Source: Prochlorococcus sp. AG-355-I04
Lineage (GTDB): Bacteria; Cyanobacteriota; Cyanobacteriia; PCC-6307; Cyanobiaceae
Length of the DNA: 64,000 bases
Direction of reading: 5' to 3'
NCBI GenBank assembly: GCA_003280915.1
Contig: QCDL01000001.1
Span: 62,001 to 126,000 of the forward strand
The position numbers were made by a program, and so were the translations under genes. The notes beneath the pieces are model-generated. The model ran no database searches and had not been told where the DNA came from. It saw only the letters and a list, made by a program, of their open reading frames with translations. Numbering within the stretch: the first letter of the stretch is position 1; each line of letters begins with the position of its first letter. Below, piece by piece: positions 10,058-19,669 of the stretch.

Positions 10058-10378
10058 TCATAAATTATGAAATCCCTCTTTACGAAGAAACTCAATTGAT
10101 TTCGATACCATATCGCCCTGTAACTGGATATTGCTATCAATTAATGTTCCTCCAGTCCCACAAAAAACTTTAATTTTTTTTAGTAATTCTTTTAATAAGA
10201 TTTCATCCTCAGTACCTAAACCTCTAATTAAAGTTATAGTCTTGCCCTTTTTACCTTTTTTTTGTTTTGAAATGTTTATTCTTGATCTTTTATTGAAAGT
10301 ATCTATCTTAGCTGTTTCTTCAGATTTTTTTTCTTGATTATCAAATTCAATCCAATTCTTTTTTCCCATTATTTTCAA
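10058..10378 (-). CDS. SUI1/eIF1-like translation factor (YciH type)
   Basis: This 106-residue basic protein has a C-terminal SUI1 domain: the stretch TLIRGLGTEDEILLKELLKK, then KKIKVFCGTGGTLIDSNIQLQGD and a final FLRKEGFHN. Bacterial SUI1 proteins resemble eIF1 and can affect start-site fidelity. The N-terminal 45 residues are charged and poorly conserved. It is upstream of cysC on the same strand and diverges from trpB with only 39 bp between starts. Confidence 0.9.
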   Translation of the reverse strand: MKIMGKKNWIEFDNQEKKSEETAKIDTFNKRSRINISKQKKGKKGKTITLIRGLGTEDEILLKELLKKIKVFCGTGGTLIDSNIQLQGDMVSKSIEFLRKEGFHNL

Positions 10379-10417
10379 TATAATCTATAGTTAGTTAATA
10401 CTTATTGTATAGAAAAA

Positions 10418-11662
10418 GTGGTAAGTACATTTTCTCGCAAAGATCAAAACTATAAAAATGACGATTTAAATCAACCCTCCAAAGAGGGAAGATTTGGGAA
10501 ATATGGTGGCCAATATGTTCCTGAAACGCTAATGCCTGCTCTTTTTGAGCTTGAAAAAGCTGCGTCTAATGCATGGAAAGATAAACTTTTTGTAGAAGAA
10601 TTAAATCATCTACTAAAGACTTATGTAGGAAGAGAAACACCACTTTATGAAGCCAAAAGACTTACTGAACATTACAAAACCAAACAAGCAACTCCTAGAA
10701 TATGGCTTAAAAGAGAAGATTTAAATCATACTGGTGCTCACAAAATTAATAATGCCCTTGGACAAGCTTTATTAGCAATAAGAATGGGCAAAAAAAGAAT
10801 AATTGCAGAAACTGGAGCCGGTCAACATGGAGTTGCTACTGCAACTGTTTGTGCGAGATTTGGCTTGAAATGTATTATCTACATGGGTGCTGAAGACATA
10901 AAAAGACAATCCCTTAACGTTTTCAGAATGAAACTTCTAGGAGCTGAAGTTAAAGTTGTAAATTCTGGAACTGCAACACTTAAGGATGCTACTAGTGAAG
11001 CCATTAGAGATTGGGTTTCTAATGTCGAAACCACACACTACATTTTAGGATCTGTTGCCGGCCCACACCCTTTCCCAAAGATTGTGCGAGATTTTCATGC
11101 AGTTATAGGTGAAGAAACTAAAAAACAATGTTTGGAATCATTTGGATCTTTTCCCGATATTTTGCTTGCTTGTGTAGGCGGGGGATCAAATGCAATGGGG
11201 CTTTTCCATCCTTTTGTTAAAGAAACTTCTGTGCGTCTTATTGGAGTTGAAGCTGCAGGAAGCGGAGTTGATACTGATAAACATGCTGCCACTATCACTA
11301 GAGGGTCAATTGGAATTTTGCATGGATCAATGAGTCTTCTCTTACAAGATGATAATGGTCAAGTACAAGAAGCTCACTCAATAAGTGCAGGTTTAGATTA
11401 TCCTGGAGTAGGTCCTGAACATAGCCATTTAAAAGATATAGGTAGAGCAGAATATGGATCAGTAACAGATCAAGAAGCTTTAGATGCCTTAAGACTTGTT
11501 AGTGAACTAGAAGGAATCATACCTGCACTTGAAACTTCCCATGCCTTTGCTTGGTTAGATAAATTATGCCCTACTCTTGAAAAAGATACTCATATAGTTA
11601 TCAATTGCTCTGGCAGAGGCGACAAAGATGTTAATACTGTTGCATCTTCATTAGATATTTAA
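10418..11662 (+). CDS. trpB: Tryptophan synthase beta chain
   Basis: The 414-residue protein is full length for TrpB, with [18 protein letters not shown] near 25-42, the PLP lysine K109 in [13 protein letters not shown], the phosphate-binding [10 protein letters not shown], and SGRGDKDV near the end. It condenses indole with serine. The start is GTG at 10418, the only in-frame candidate before the conserved core. trpA is not in the window, so the pair is split as is usual in cyanobacteria. It is convergent with the rhodanese gene with no spacer at all. Confidence 0.97.
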   Translation: MVSTFSRKDQNYKNDDLNQPSKEGRFGKYGGQYVPETLMPALFELEKAASNAWKDKLFVEELNHLLKTYVGRETPLYEAKRLTEHYKTKQATPRIWLKREDLNHTGAHKINNALGQALLAIRMGKKRIIAETGAGQHGVATATVCARFGLKCIIYMGAEDIKRQSLNVFRMKLLGAEVKVVNSGTATLKDATSEAIRDWVSNVETTHYILGSVAGPHPFPKIVRDFHAVIGEETKKQCLESFGSFPDILLACVGGGSNAMGLFHPFVKETSVRLIGVEAAGSGVDTDKHAATITRGSIGILHGSMSLLLQDDNGQVQEAHSISAGLDYPGVGPEHSHLKDIGRAEYGSVTDQEALDALRLVSELEGIIPALETSHAFAWLDKLCPTLEKDTHIVINCSGRGDKDVNTVASSLDI

Positions 11663-12013
11663 TCAATACCTTGGTATTGATGGGTCAATATATCTACTCC
11701 ATCCATCAATACCCTCCTCCAAATTCCATATTTCGCTCACAATATTATTATCCAAGCACCATTGAGAAAAGTTATAACTTCTTATTCCTGCATGACAGGT
11801 AACTACAATTTCTCTATCTAATAAACCAGCAAATATTTCTTCAACATATTCAGATGTAACTTTACTAATTGGTATATGTAAAAATTCTTTTGAGAAACGA
11901 GCCAGTTCAAGCTCTGACTGCTCTCTTACATCAATCAAGACTGGATCTTCTTTCTCAGAATTAAACCAATCATTTAGACTAGAAGCATTTATAGATTTTG
12001 GATAACTTCCCAA
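11663..12013 (-). CDS. Single-domain rhodanese
   Basis: The 116-residue protein has the rhodanese fold signature: PVLIDVREQSELELARF at 24-40 and the active-site loop VVTCHAGIRSYNFSQWC with catalytic Cys73. Such proteins move sulfane sulfur or act as sulfurtransferases; the substrate cannot be told from sequence. The start is TTG at 12013. It ends exactly where trpB ends on the other strand. A link with sulfur genes nearby (cysC, desulfurase) is possible but not shown. Confidence 0.9.
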   Translation of the reverse strand: MGSYPKSINASSLNDWFNSEKEDPVLIDVREQSELELARFSKEFLHIPISKVTSEYVEEIFAGLLDREIVVTCHAGIRSYNFSQWCLDNNIVSEIWNLEEGIDGWSRYIDPSIPRY

Positions 12014-12102
12014 TTTATAGTATAAATTATGTGTTATTTACAATTTAATAAATTAAGTTGCAGTAGGAAGTTTATTGTTAAAAATAAAAATAAACATTGA
12101 TA

Positions 12103-13563
12103 ATGAAACTTAGAGTAGTAGCAATAATCCTATTATTATCTTTATTACTCTTTTTTGGTTTTAAAAAAGTTTCTACTAATAAAAATAAAGAACAAAGTAC
12201 AAATATTGAGCAACTAAATATCTTAAAATATGCGCCTGAAAACAATAAATTATTATTTATTTCAAATTTAGATAGTGTTAATATCGTTAATAATAAAGAA
12301 AAGGATAAAAATCCAACAAATAAAGATAACTTTTTTTTAATAAAAGACTCTATATTAGATTACTTAGGAATAGATCTAGGCAACAATAAATTAGAAGATA
12401 TCTATAATAATGAACTTATAATCTCAACTTTTGAAAATAATAAAAAGCTTAAAGATGATATTTTGATTGTTTTTAAAATAAAGCCAGAAAAAACAATAGA
12501 TGATTTATTAAATTTGCCTAATAAAATAGATCAGATTGATGAGATAATTTCAATTAATAGAGAAAACAAAATAAATTTTCTTAACTATATATACCGAACC
12601 GACGATAATTATATAATTGCTTCATCAGATAAAAAATTAATCAAAAATAGTATTAACTCTAGTGAAAATTTTAACAAAAAAAAATTTCAATATGAGGGAG
12701 AACTTGTTGGACTGAACAATGAAAAAAATATATTATTCACAAATAAATTTTTGGAAAGTAAATTTTTTAATAAAGAAATTTTTCCTGAGAATAATGGGGA
12801 TAAAATTGCTACAATTTTTGACTTTAAAAATAAGCAACTAACTTTAAAATCATATTTACTAAATAATAAAAAAAATATTGATATTCTTACTTACGAAAAG
12901 TTAATGAATAAAGAGAATAGTAATGAAGATAATCCTGAAAATTTAATTTTTTGTGATACGAAAAATTTTGACAAACATCTTAATCCCTTAATAAATGATT
13001 TTCAACTCAGTTTTTTTGAAGAGTTTAATCAAAATAATAATCAAAACATTTTAATTCTCAATTCAAATAAAGATTGGCTTATTACATTTGAAAAAAATAA
13101 TGAAGATCAATTTGATTTAAGTGCTTTGAAAAAGCTAAAAGATTTCAACAAATATACTTTGAAACAAAATGAAGATATTTATTCGATATATTCAAAAGAT
13201 ATTCTTGAAGAAAAAGACGATGTTATAAAACAATTAACTTTTGAAAATATCTATTCAATAGAGTCAGAAGATTTACAAATCATAAGTAATAATTTAATTG
13301 ATGGTAAAGAATTTGAGGAAATATCAAAAAAATTTTTTAACCTAAAAAGTAATAAAGATAAATCTGCTTTTCTTTATTCAAAAGTTGATATCAAAGATGG
13401 TAATTCTAATAAAATTGAATATTTTTCTAATTTGCAGGACCTTAATTTTCTCATTAAAAATATTTTAAAAATATCAAATGAAGAATCACTAGAAATCATA
13501 AGTCAGTCTATTCCTGAAAAAAATCCAATTATTTACAGAGAAACAATATTAAATATTCTTTAA
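12103..13563 (+). CDS. Membrane-anchored hypothetical protein, DUF3352-like
   Basis: The protein is about 486 residues from the ATG at 12103. A TTG two codons upstream is also open but less likely. An N-terminal hydrophobic stretch (VVAIILLLSLLLFFGF) looks like a signal anchor; the rest is predicted soluble and very rich in Asn, Lys, Glu and Ile. A segment LKYAPENNKLLFISNLD after the anchor, followed by repeated short beta-like units, recalls cyanobacterial DUF3352 proteins of unknown function, but I am not certain. It stands alone between the rhodanese gene and gltA. Confidence 0.7.
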   Translation: MKLRVVAIILLLSLLLFFGFKKVSTNKNKEQSTNIEQLNILKYAPENNKLLFISNLDSVNIVNNKEKDKNPTNKDNFFLIKDSILDYLGIDLGNNKLEDIYNNELIISTFENNKKLKDDILIVFKIKPEKTIDDLLNLPNKIDQIDEIISINRENKINFLNYIYRTDDNYIIASSDKKLIKNSINSSENFNKKKFQYEGELVGLNNEKNILFTNKFLESKFFNKEIFPENNGDKIATIFDFKNKQLTLKSYLLNNKKNIDILTYEKLMNKENSNEDNPENLIFCDTKNFDKHLNPLINDFQLSFFEEFNQNNNQNILILNSNKDWLITFEKNNEDQFDLSALKKLKDFNKYTLKQNEDIYSIYSKDILEEKDDVIKQLTFENIYSIESEDLQIISNNLIDGKEFEEISKKFFNLKSNKDKSAFLYSKVDIKDGNSNKIEYFSNLQDLNFLIKNILKISNEESLEIISQSIPEKNPIIYRETILNIL

Positions 13564-13688
13564 ATTAAATTTATTCAAACAAGCTTCAAAAACAACATTT
13601 TAATTTTTTGCGAAGTTAATATCTTGTGGTTAATTAAAAATTATTTGACTATCTTTAATCTATAAGTATTTGATATTGAATTAAGCAA

Positions 13689-14834
13689 TTGGATAGTAAC
13701 AAACTAATTTTAAAACCAGGATTAGAGGGTGTCCCAGTTACTAATTCATCCATATGTGATATTGACGGCAACAAAGGTAAATTATTGTACAGAGGCTATT
13801 CCATTGAGGAACTATCCAAAAAAAGCAGTTTTTTAGAAACCGCTTACCTATTGATTTGGGGTGAATTGCCCACAGCTATTCAACTAAGAGATTTCGAACA
13901 AGAAGTTCAGATGCATCGAAGGTTAAGTTTTAGAGTTAGAGATATGATGAAATGTTTCCCTGCAACTGGTCATCCTATGGATGCTCTTCAATCTAGTGCA
14001 GCTTCTTTGGGGCTCTTCTATTCGCGTAGAGCAATAGATGATCCTAATTACATCTATAACGCAGTCATAAGACTAATAGCAAAAATACCCACAATGATTG
14101 CAGCGTTCCAACTTATTAGAAAAGGACAAGACCCAATTCAACCTAGAGATGATCTAACTTACTCATCAAATTTTCTTTACATGTTGACTGAAAAAGAACA
14201 AGATCCTATAGCCGCAAAAGTTTTTGATAGGTGCTTAATTCTACATGCCGAACATAGTTTAAACGCAAGTACATTTAGCGCTAGAGTGACTGCAAGTACT
14301 CTTACAGATCCGTATGCTGTCATTGCCTCTGCAGTAGGAACCTTGGCTGGCCCATTGCATGGAGGAGCAAACGAGGATGTGATTGCGATGTTAGAAGAGA
14401 TTAAAACCCCAGAAAATGCTGGGTCTTTTTTAGATAATGCAATAAAAAATAAAAGTAAAATAATGGGCTTTGGCCACAGAGAATATAAAGTCAAAGATCC
14501 TAGAGCAATAATTCTTCAAAAACTTGCAGAAGAACTTTTTATTAGATTTGGAGCAGATGAAATGTATGAAGTTGCTAAATCACTTGAGGCAGAAGCAATT
14601 CCAAGACTTGGACCTAAGGGTATATTCCCTAACGTGGATTTTTATTCTGGCCTTGTTTATAGAAAACTTGGTATTCCTCGTGATTTATTTACTCCAATTT
14701 TTGCCATATCTAGAGTGGCTGGTTGGTTAGCTCATTGGAGAGAGCAACTTGGAGCAAATAGAATTTTCAGACCATCGCAAATCTATACAGGTTCAGCACC
14801 AAGAGATTGGATCAGCTTAGAAAGTAGAGAATAA
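13689..14834 (+). CDS. gltA: Citrate synthase
   Basis: The 381-residue protein has the citrate synthase active-site histidines in HAEHSLNAST (186-195), GPLHGGANE (221-229) and GFGHREYKVKDPRA (260-273). It condenses oxaloacetate and acetyl-CoA. Prochlorococcus has an incomplete oxidative TCA cycle, so the product mainly feeds 2-oxoglutarate for nitrogen assimilation. The start is TTG at 13689. It lies upstream of the ndhAIGE run with a 75-bp gap on the same strand. Confidence 0.96.
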   Translation: MDSNKLILKPGLEGVPVTNSSICDIDGNKGKLLYRGYSIEELSKKSSFLETAYLLIWGELPTAIQLRDFEQEVQMHRRLSFRVRDMMKCFPATGHPMDALQSSAASLGLFYSRRAIDDPNYIYNAVIRLIAKIPTMIAAFQLIRKGQDPIQPRDDLTYSSNFLYMLTEKEQDPIAAKVFDRCLILHAEHSLNASTFSARVTASTLTDPYAVIASAVGTLAGPLHGGANEDVIAMLEEIKTPENAGSFLDNAIKNKSKIMGFGHREYKVKDPRAIILQKLAEELFIRFGADEMYEVAKSLEAEAIPRLGPKGIFPNVDFYSGLVYRKLGIPRDLFTPIFAISRVAGWLAHWREQLGANRIFRPSQIYTGSAPRDWISLESRE

Positions 14835-14909
14835 TATTTGCAGCTTTTCATAAAAAACACACATATTGTTTGTGAAGAGTTAATCTATTAAGTAAATAAC
14901 ATAAAAATT

Positions 14910-16028
14910 TTGGAATACGGATTAGATCTCGAATATAGTTTTAATGAATTCTTAAAAGGTTTTGGCCTTTCTAGCGAAATCGCTCATATAATATGGCTCC
15001 CTCTTCCTATGCTTTTGGTTTTGGTAGCGGCAGTTGTTGGCGTTTTAGTAACAGTTTGGCTTGAAAGAAAAATATCTGCTGCTGCTCAACAAAGAATAGG
15101 TCCAGAATATGCTGGAGCGCTCGGCGTCCTCCAACCAATTGCAGATGGTCTTAAGTTACTTGTCAAAGAAGATATTATTCCTGCCAAAGCGGATGGGATT
15201 CTTTTCACTGCAGGACCAATATTAGTTCTTGTCCCAGTGATTCTGTCCTGGCTAATTGTTCCTTTTGGACAAAACCTTTTAATAAGTAACGTTGGCATTG
15301 GAATTTTCCTATGGATTGCTTTAAGCAGTATTCAGCCAATTGGCCTTCTTATGAGCGGATACGCATCAAATAATAAGTATTCTTTATTAGGAGGTTTAAG
15401 AGCAGCGGCTCAATCAATAAGTTATGAAATTCCTTTAGCTTTATCTGTACTGGCTATCGTACTAATGACAAATTCTTTAAGTACTGTTGACATTGTCAAC
15501 CAACAAAGTGGTGCTGGAATCCTAAGTTGGAATATATGGAGACAACCAGTTGGTTTTATAGTCTTTTGGATTTGTGCTCTTGCAGAATGTGAGAGACTTC
15601 CGTTTGACTTACCTGAAGCTGAAGAAGAATTAGTTGCGGGATATCAAACTGAATATGCAGGGATGAAATTCGCATTGTTCTACCTAGGTAGTTACATTAA
15701 TTTAATTCTTTCCGCTTTATTAGTATCAATACTTTATTTGGGAGGATGGGGTTTTCCTATTCCAGTTGAATTAATAGCTAAGTTTCTTAATTTACCTATT
15801 AATGCACCCTTTATTCAGGTTTTCACTGCATCAATAGGAATTGTAATGACTGTACTAAAAGCATATCTTTTAGTTTTTATTGCAATATTATTACGTTGGA
15901 CAACTCCTAGAGTAAGAATTGATCAACTCTTAGATCTAGGATGGAAGTTTCTTCTGCCAATTTCTCTTGCTAATCTTTTGATAACAGCAGGATTAAAACT
16001 TGCTTTTCCGCAATTCTTCGGTGGTTAA
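14910..16028 (+). CDS. ndhA: NDH-1 complex subunit A
   Basis: This 372-residue protein has about eight transmembrane segments and the conserved NuoH/NdhA loop sequences [30 protein letters not shown] and [20 protein letters not shown]. It anchors the peripheral arm and forms part of the quinone channel. The start is TTG at 14910. It opens the ndhA-ndhI-ndhG-ndhE run, the order found in cyanobacteria and chloroplasts. Confidence 0.97.
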   Translation: MEYGLDLEYSFNEFLKGFGLSSEIAHIIWLPLPMLLVLVAAVVGVLVTVWLERKISAAAQQRIGPEYAGALGVLQPIADGLKLLVKEDIIPAKADGILFTAGPILVLVPVILSWLIVPFGQNLLISNVGIGIFLWIALSSIQPIGLLMSGYASNNKYSLLGGLRAAAQSISYEIPLALSVLAIVLMTNSLSTVDIVNQQSGAGILSWNIWRQPVGFIVFWICALAECERLPFDLPEAEEELVAGYQTEYAGMKFALFYLGSYINLILSALLVSILYLGGWGFPIPVELIAKFLNLPINAPFIQVFTASIGIVMTVLKAYLLVFIAILLRWTTPRVRIDQLLDLGWKFLLPISLANLLITAGLKLAFPQFFGG

Positions 16029-16096
16029 ATTTAAGTAAAAATACTTAAATTAAAAATTATTCCACTAAAATAAAATAACCAAGTAAATTCTTCGAA

Positions 16097-16723
16097 ATGA
16101 ACAATTTCCTTCAACAAATAAATAGCTATATCAAAGAAGCATTTAATGCTGGCAAATATTTATACAATGGCATATCGGTAACTTTTGATCATCTTCGAAG
16201 AAGACCAGTTACTGTTCAATATCCATATGAAAAATTAATTCCTTCTGAAAGATATAGAGGAAGGATACATTATGAATTTGATAAATGTATTGCTTGTGAA
16301 GTTTGTGTGAGAGTATGTCCCATAAATCTCCCAGTAGTTGATTGGGTAATGAATAAAGAAACCAAAAAAAAGGAACTTAGAAATTATTCAATAGATTTTG
16401 GAGTTTGTATTTTTTGCGGAAATTGTGTTGAATATTGCCCAACTAATTGTCTGTCAATGACCGAAGAATATGAATTAGCCACTTTTGACAGGCACAATTT
16501 AAATTTCGATAATGTCGCACTTGGCAGACTACCCACAAATGTCACAACAGATCCTTCAGTTAAACCTCTAAGAGAACTTGCCTATCTTCCTAAAGGTGTC
16601 ATGGACCCTCATGAAATCCCAGCTTCAGATGCAAGAGTTGGTAAATTACCGGAAGAAGTTTATGATTGGATGAGGCCTGAATCCAATGAAAATAAAGATA
16701 AAGTTTCTAATCCAAACAATTAA
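16097..16723 (+). CDS. ndhI: NDH-1 complex subunit I (two 4Fe-4S clusters)
   Basis: The 208-residue protein has two complete ferredoxin-type Cys motifs: C64, C67, C70 and C74 in [12 protein letters not shown], and C104, C107, C110 and C114 in [12 protein letters not shown]. It carries the electron-transfer clusters N6a/N6b of the peripheral arm. The C-terminal tail is the long cyanobacterial form. It lies 68 bp after ndhA and 13 bp before ndhG. Confidence 0.98.
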   Translation: MNNFLQQINSYIKEAFNAGKYLYNGISVTFDHLRRRPVTVQYPYEKLIPSERYRGRIHYEFDKCIACEVCVRVCPINLPVVDWVMNKETKKKELRNYSIDFGVCIFCGNCVEYCPTNCLSMTEEYELATFDRHNLNFDNVALGRLPTNVTTDPSVKPLRELAYLPKGVMDPHEIPASDARVGKLPEEVYDWMRPESNENKDKVSNPNN

Positions 16724-16736
16724 TTCACATTAATTT

Positions 16737-17336
16737 ATGTCCATTGCCATAACAACACAATTTATTTGTTTTACAGTTCTATCTTTAGTTGTCATTATTG
16801 GAGCACTTGGTGTTGTGTTGCTCGAAAGTATCGTTTATTCAGCATTTCTGCTTGGTGGAGTTTTCATGAGTGTTGCAGGATTATATCTTCTATTAAATGC
16901 AAGTTTTGTTGCTGCAGCTCAAGTTTTAGTTTATGTGGGTGCAGTGAATGTATTAATAATTTTTGCAATAATGCTAGTCAACAAAAAAGAAGATTTAAAG
17001 CCTATTAATGACATTAAATCGAGAAGAATTATATCAACATCGATATGTTTAACCCTTCTAAGCCTCTTAATAAGAGTTGACTTGACCAATGTATGGAGCT
17101 TATCAAGTCCTCAAAACTCTATTGGAGAAGAATCAACTATTAGGATTGGTGAACATCTTTTTAGTGATTATTTACTCCCATTTGAAGTAGCTTCAGTCTT
17201 ACTTTTAATGGCAATGATTGGGGCTATTGTTTTAGCTAGAAGAGATGTAATGAGCAAAGATATTTCGACAGGACTACCTGTTGATCAAGAGTTAATTGAA
17301 AAATCATCAGAACCATTACTTACAAATAAAAATTAA
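16737..17336 (+). CDS. ndhG: NDH-1 complex subunit G
   Basis: The 199-residue protein has about five hydrophobic segments and the conserved region VAAAQVLVYVGAVNVLIIFA (58-77) followed by MLVNKKED. It is a membrane-arm subunit equivalent to NuoJ. The acidic, polar C-terminus after the last membrane helix is as usual for cyanobacterial NdhG. It is between ndhI and ndhE with 13- and 18-bp gaps, consistent with co-transcription. Confidence 0.96.
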   Translation: MSIAITTQFICFTVLSLVVIIGALGVVLLESIVYSAFLLGGVFMSVAGLYLLLNASFVAAAQVLVYVGAVNVLIIFAIMLVNKKEDLKPINDIKSRRIISTSICLTLLSLLIRVDLTNVWSLSSPQNSIGEESTIRIGEHLFSDYLLPFEVASVLLLMAMIGAIVLARRDVMSKDISTGLPVDQELIEKSSEPLLTNKN

Positions 17337-17354
17337 CCTTTTGTATTTCTTATT

Positions 17355-17675
17355 ATGAATTTAGAATCAATTCCTCTTCAAGCTTTTTTAATAGTTTCTT
17401 CAGCACTATTTTGCATTGGTATTTGGGGATTATTAAATAGCAGAAATGCAGTCAGAGTTCTTATGAGCATTGAATTAATGCTCAATGCGGTAAATATAAA
17501 CTTGATGGCGTTTTCTTCCTATATTGATAATAATTTAATTCAAGGACAAGTTTTTACAATTTTTGTGATTACTGTTGCTGCCGCAGAAGCAGCCGTTGGA
17601 TTAGCTATATTGTTATCTCTTTATAGAAATAGGGTGACTGTCGATATGGAAAGTTTTAATTTATTAAAATGGTAA
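17355..17675 (+). CDS. ndhE: NDH-1 complex subunit E
   Basis: The 106-residue protein has three membrane helices. It contains the NuoK-type motif [17 protein letters not shown], with the conserved Glu, and the second buried acidic region [12 protein letters not shown]. It is the small proton-channel subunit of the membrane arm. It is the last NDH gene of the run; nadK starts 9 bp after it. Confidence 0.97.
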   Translation: MNLESIPLQAFLIVSSALFCIGIWGLLNSRNAVRVLMSIELMLNAVNINLMAFSSYIDNNLIQGQVFTIFVITVAAAEAAVGLAILLSLYRNRVTVDMESFNLLKW

Positions 17676-17684
17676 AAGCATTAA

Positions 17685-18596
17685 ATGAAACTTTCATTAG
17701 TGCTTATTGTATATCGTTCAGATAGTTCTATAGCTCAAGAGGCTTCAAAATTCTGTGAAGAAGTTCTTAAAGCAAAAAATATTAAATCAAACAGAATTGA
17801 AAGTAATTTTCATAAAGATGAAATTGAAAAATATTTTTCTAATTCAGAATCACAACCAAATATTGGCTTAGTTCTTGGTGGAGATGGAACCTTCCTGAAA
17901 TGTGCAAATGCATTAGCTGATTATGATATTCCTTTATTGAGTATTAATATTGGAGGTAATTTAGGGTTTCTTACTCAAGAGAAAGAATTTTTATTTGACA
18001 AATCTTTTATTGAAATCCTTGAAAATGAAGAATATTTAATTGACTTTCGTAATAGATTAAATTGTAATGTTTGTATTGAGGGGACAAGTTCTGAGAAAAA
18101 AATCATAAAAAGCTATAACGCCTTAAATGATTTTTATTTTAAGTCTGTTGAAGAAGATATTTCTCCGACTAACCAAATACAAATTGAAATAGATAATGAG
18201 AAGGTAAATGAATATAAAGGTGATGGATTGATTGTATCTACAACAACGGGTTCAACAGCCTACTCAATGGCTGCAGGAGGTCCAATAGTACATCCTAGTA
18301 TAGATGGAATGATTATTAACCCTATATGCCCAATGAGTTTGGCTAGTAGACCAATCGTCATACCTAATACAAGTAAGGTAATCGTTAAGCCAGTAAAAAA
18401 AAGTAAAGGGGAAATTAAATTATGGACTGACGGTTCAAAATGTATGACCATTAAGGAAAATTATTATTGTGAGATCAAAAAAGGGAAATCACCCTGCAAA
18501 ATAATAAAGTTTAAAAAAAGCACAAGTTACTATAATACCTTAATAAAAAAACTAGATTGGAAAGGCGATTTGTCTCCAAAAAATTTTAAAAATTAA
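17685..18596 (+). CDS. nadK: NAD kinase
   Basis: The 303-residue protein has the NAD kinase motif [11 protein letters not shown] (65-75) and the second conserved block [20 protein letters not shown]. It phosphorylates NAD to NADP. The position immediately behind four NDH-1 genes (9-bp gap) suggests it is co-expressed with them, which ties NADP supply to electron-transport capacity. The CYTH gene starts directly after its stop. Confidence 0.95.
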   Translation: MKLSLVLIVYRSDSSIAQEASKFCEEVLKAKNIKSNRIESNFHKDEIEKYFSNSESQPNIGLVLGGDGTFLKCANALADYDIPLLSINIGGNLGFLTQEKEFLFDKSFIEILENEEYLIDFRNRLNCNVCIEGTSSEKKIIKSYNALNDFYFKSVEEDISPTNQIQIEIDNEKVNEYKGDGLIVSTTTGSTAYSMAAGGPIVHPSIDGMIINPICPMSLASRPIVIPNTSKVIVKPVKKSKGEIKLWTDGSKCMTIKENYYCEIKKGKSPCKIIKFKKSTSYYNTLIKKLDWKGDLSPKNFKN

Positions 18597-19073
18597 ATGG
18601 CCTTTGAGATAGAAAGAAGATTCCTTATAAAAAATGATAATTGGAAAGAATTCATAAATAAAAAAGTTTATATTGAACAAGGCTATTTTTCAAAAAGTTT
18701 AGATGGTTGGATTATTAGGGTAAGACTTATAGGCAAAAACTCTAAAATTACACTTAAAAAACATATCAAGGGTTTTACCAACTTTGAATTTGAATACTCC
18801 ATTCCACGAAGCGATGCTGAAACAATTATGTCAAATCTTTCAAACACAATTAAAAAAGATAGATACTTTCTAGAAATTGAAAAAAAATTTTGGATTATAG
18901 ATTGCTTTAAAGAAAATAATTATCCACTTGAAATTGCAGAAATTGAACTTTCTAATGAAGAAGAAGATTTTTTTCTCCCATCTTTCATTTCAAAAGAAAT
19001 TACTGGGCTGACCCATTACTCCAATTTCAGTCTCGCTAACAATCCTTTTTCAAAGTGGGAAGAAGACTATTGA
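18597..19073 (+). CDS. CYTH-domain protein (triphosphate tunnel family)
   Basis: The 158-residue protein begins FEIERRFLI, the CYTH ExExK signature with Arg at the position usually Lys (R8). It keeps later conserved charged strands such as GWIIRVRLIG, KITLKKHIKG, FEFEYSIP and LEIAEIEL. CYTH proteins bind or cleave triphosphates (inorganic triphosphatase, thiamine triphosphatase, adenylate cyclase). Stand-alone bacterial proteins of this size are mostly tripolyphosphatases, but the substrate here is unknown. Its ATG follows the nadK TAA with no gap, so the two are probably co-translated. Confidence 0.85.
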   Translation: MAFEIERRFLIKNDNWKEFINKKVYIEQGYFSKSLDGWIIRVRLIGKNSKITLKKHIKGFTNFEFEYSIPRSDAETIMSNLSNTIKKDRYFLEIEKKFWIIDCFKENNYPLEIAEIELSNEEEDFFLPSFISKEITGLTHYSNFSLANNPFSKWEEDY

Positions 19074-19159
19074 ACAACTTTCAAGAGCAACTAGTCAAAG
19101 TAGCCACTCATCCTTTATATTTTCTTTATATTTATCAATGAAATTTTTATTTACTTCAG

Positions 19160-19351
19160 ATGTATGGTCTTTACGACAAAGAAGGTATATTGAGATTTGT
19201 TGATTCAGACAAGGATGCATGCATTGCATATGCTGAACTCTTCGACTTAGGATCTACAAATTATTGTCTAATGGATTTGGCTAATGATACAAAAAAAGTA
19301 AAAGGTGGTAATACTAATCTTGATCAGAGTCTGGGAGTGTACAACAATTAA
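19160..19351 (+). CDS. Small conserved-looking hypothetical protein (63 aa)
   Basis: The frame encodes MYGLYDKEGILRFVDSD followed by an acidic body with one Cys-containing patch (DACIAYAELFDLGSTNYCLM). It has no membrane segment or known motif that I recognise. The first half reads like a folded strand-turn-strand unit, and the composition fits a real gene. Its last 38 bp overlap the 3' end of the pedR-like gene on the other strand, so the two transcripts are antisense there. Function unknown. Confidence 0.6.
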   Translation: MYGLYDKEGILRFVDSDKDACIAYAELFDLGSTNYCLMDLANDTKKVKGGNTNLDQSLGVYNN

Positions 19352-19592
19352 ATCCATCTCTACAAATCTTTCCATTGTCCATTGCCCAATTCAAAAGTGC
19401 GACTCTATTTTTAGATCCAGTTTTTGTAAACATATTACTCACATGGTTATCAACAGTTCTTTTACTAATAGTTAGTTTTACTGCAATTTCTTGATTTGTA
19501 AGCCCGTCAGCTACAAGATCAATGATTTCCATCTCTCTTGCTGAGAGACCCATCATATCAATGTTGTTTACTTCTTCTTCAACCATTTGCAT
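19314..19592 (-). CDS. pedR: Small LuxR-type regulator, PedR-like
   Basis: The 92-residue protein is almost only a LuxR helix-turn-helix (LSAREMEIIDLVADG, then TNQEIAVKLTISKRTVDNHV, about 16-52). It ends in a Cys-rich tail GKICRDGFNCCTLP with C77, C83 and C84. Size, domain and tail match PedR of cyanobacteria, a redox regulator whose C-terminal cysteine reports thioredoxin state when photosynthetic electron flow changes. There is no receiver domain. It diverges from metF with a 77-bp gap. The ortholog call is from memory of the family, without alignment. Confidence 0.82.
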   Translation of the reverse strand: MQMVEEEVNNIDMMGLSAREMEIIDLVADGLTNQEIAVKLTISKRTVDNHVSNMFTKTGSKNRVALLNWAMDNGKICRDGFNCCTLPDSDQD

Positions 19593-19669
19593 TTAAACAG
19601 TTCCTTTTTTATATTAATTAAGTTTAGCAATCTCAGTACACTTGTTAACCAACTAGGAAACAAAAGCAA

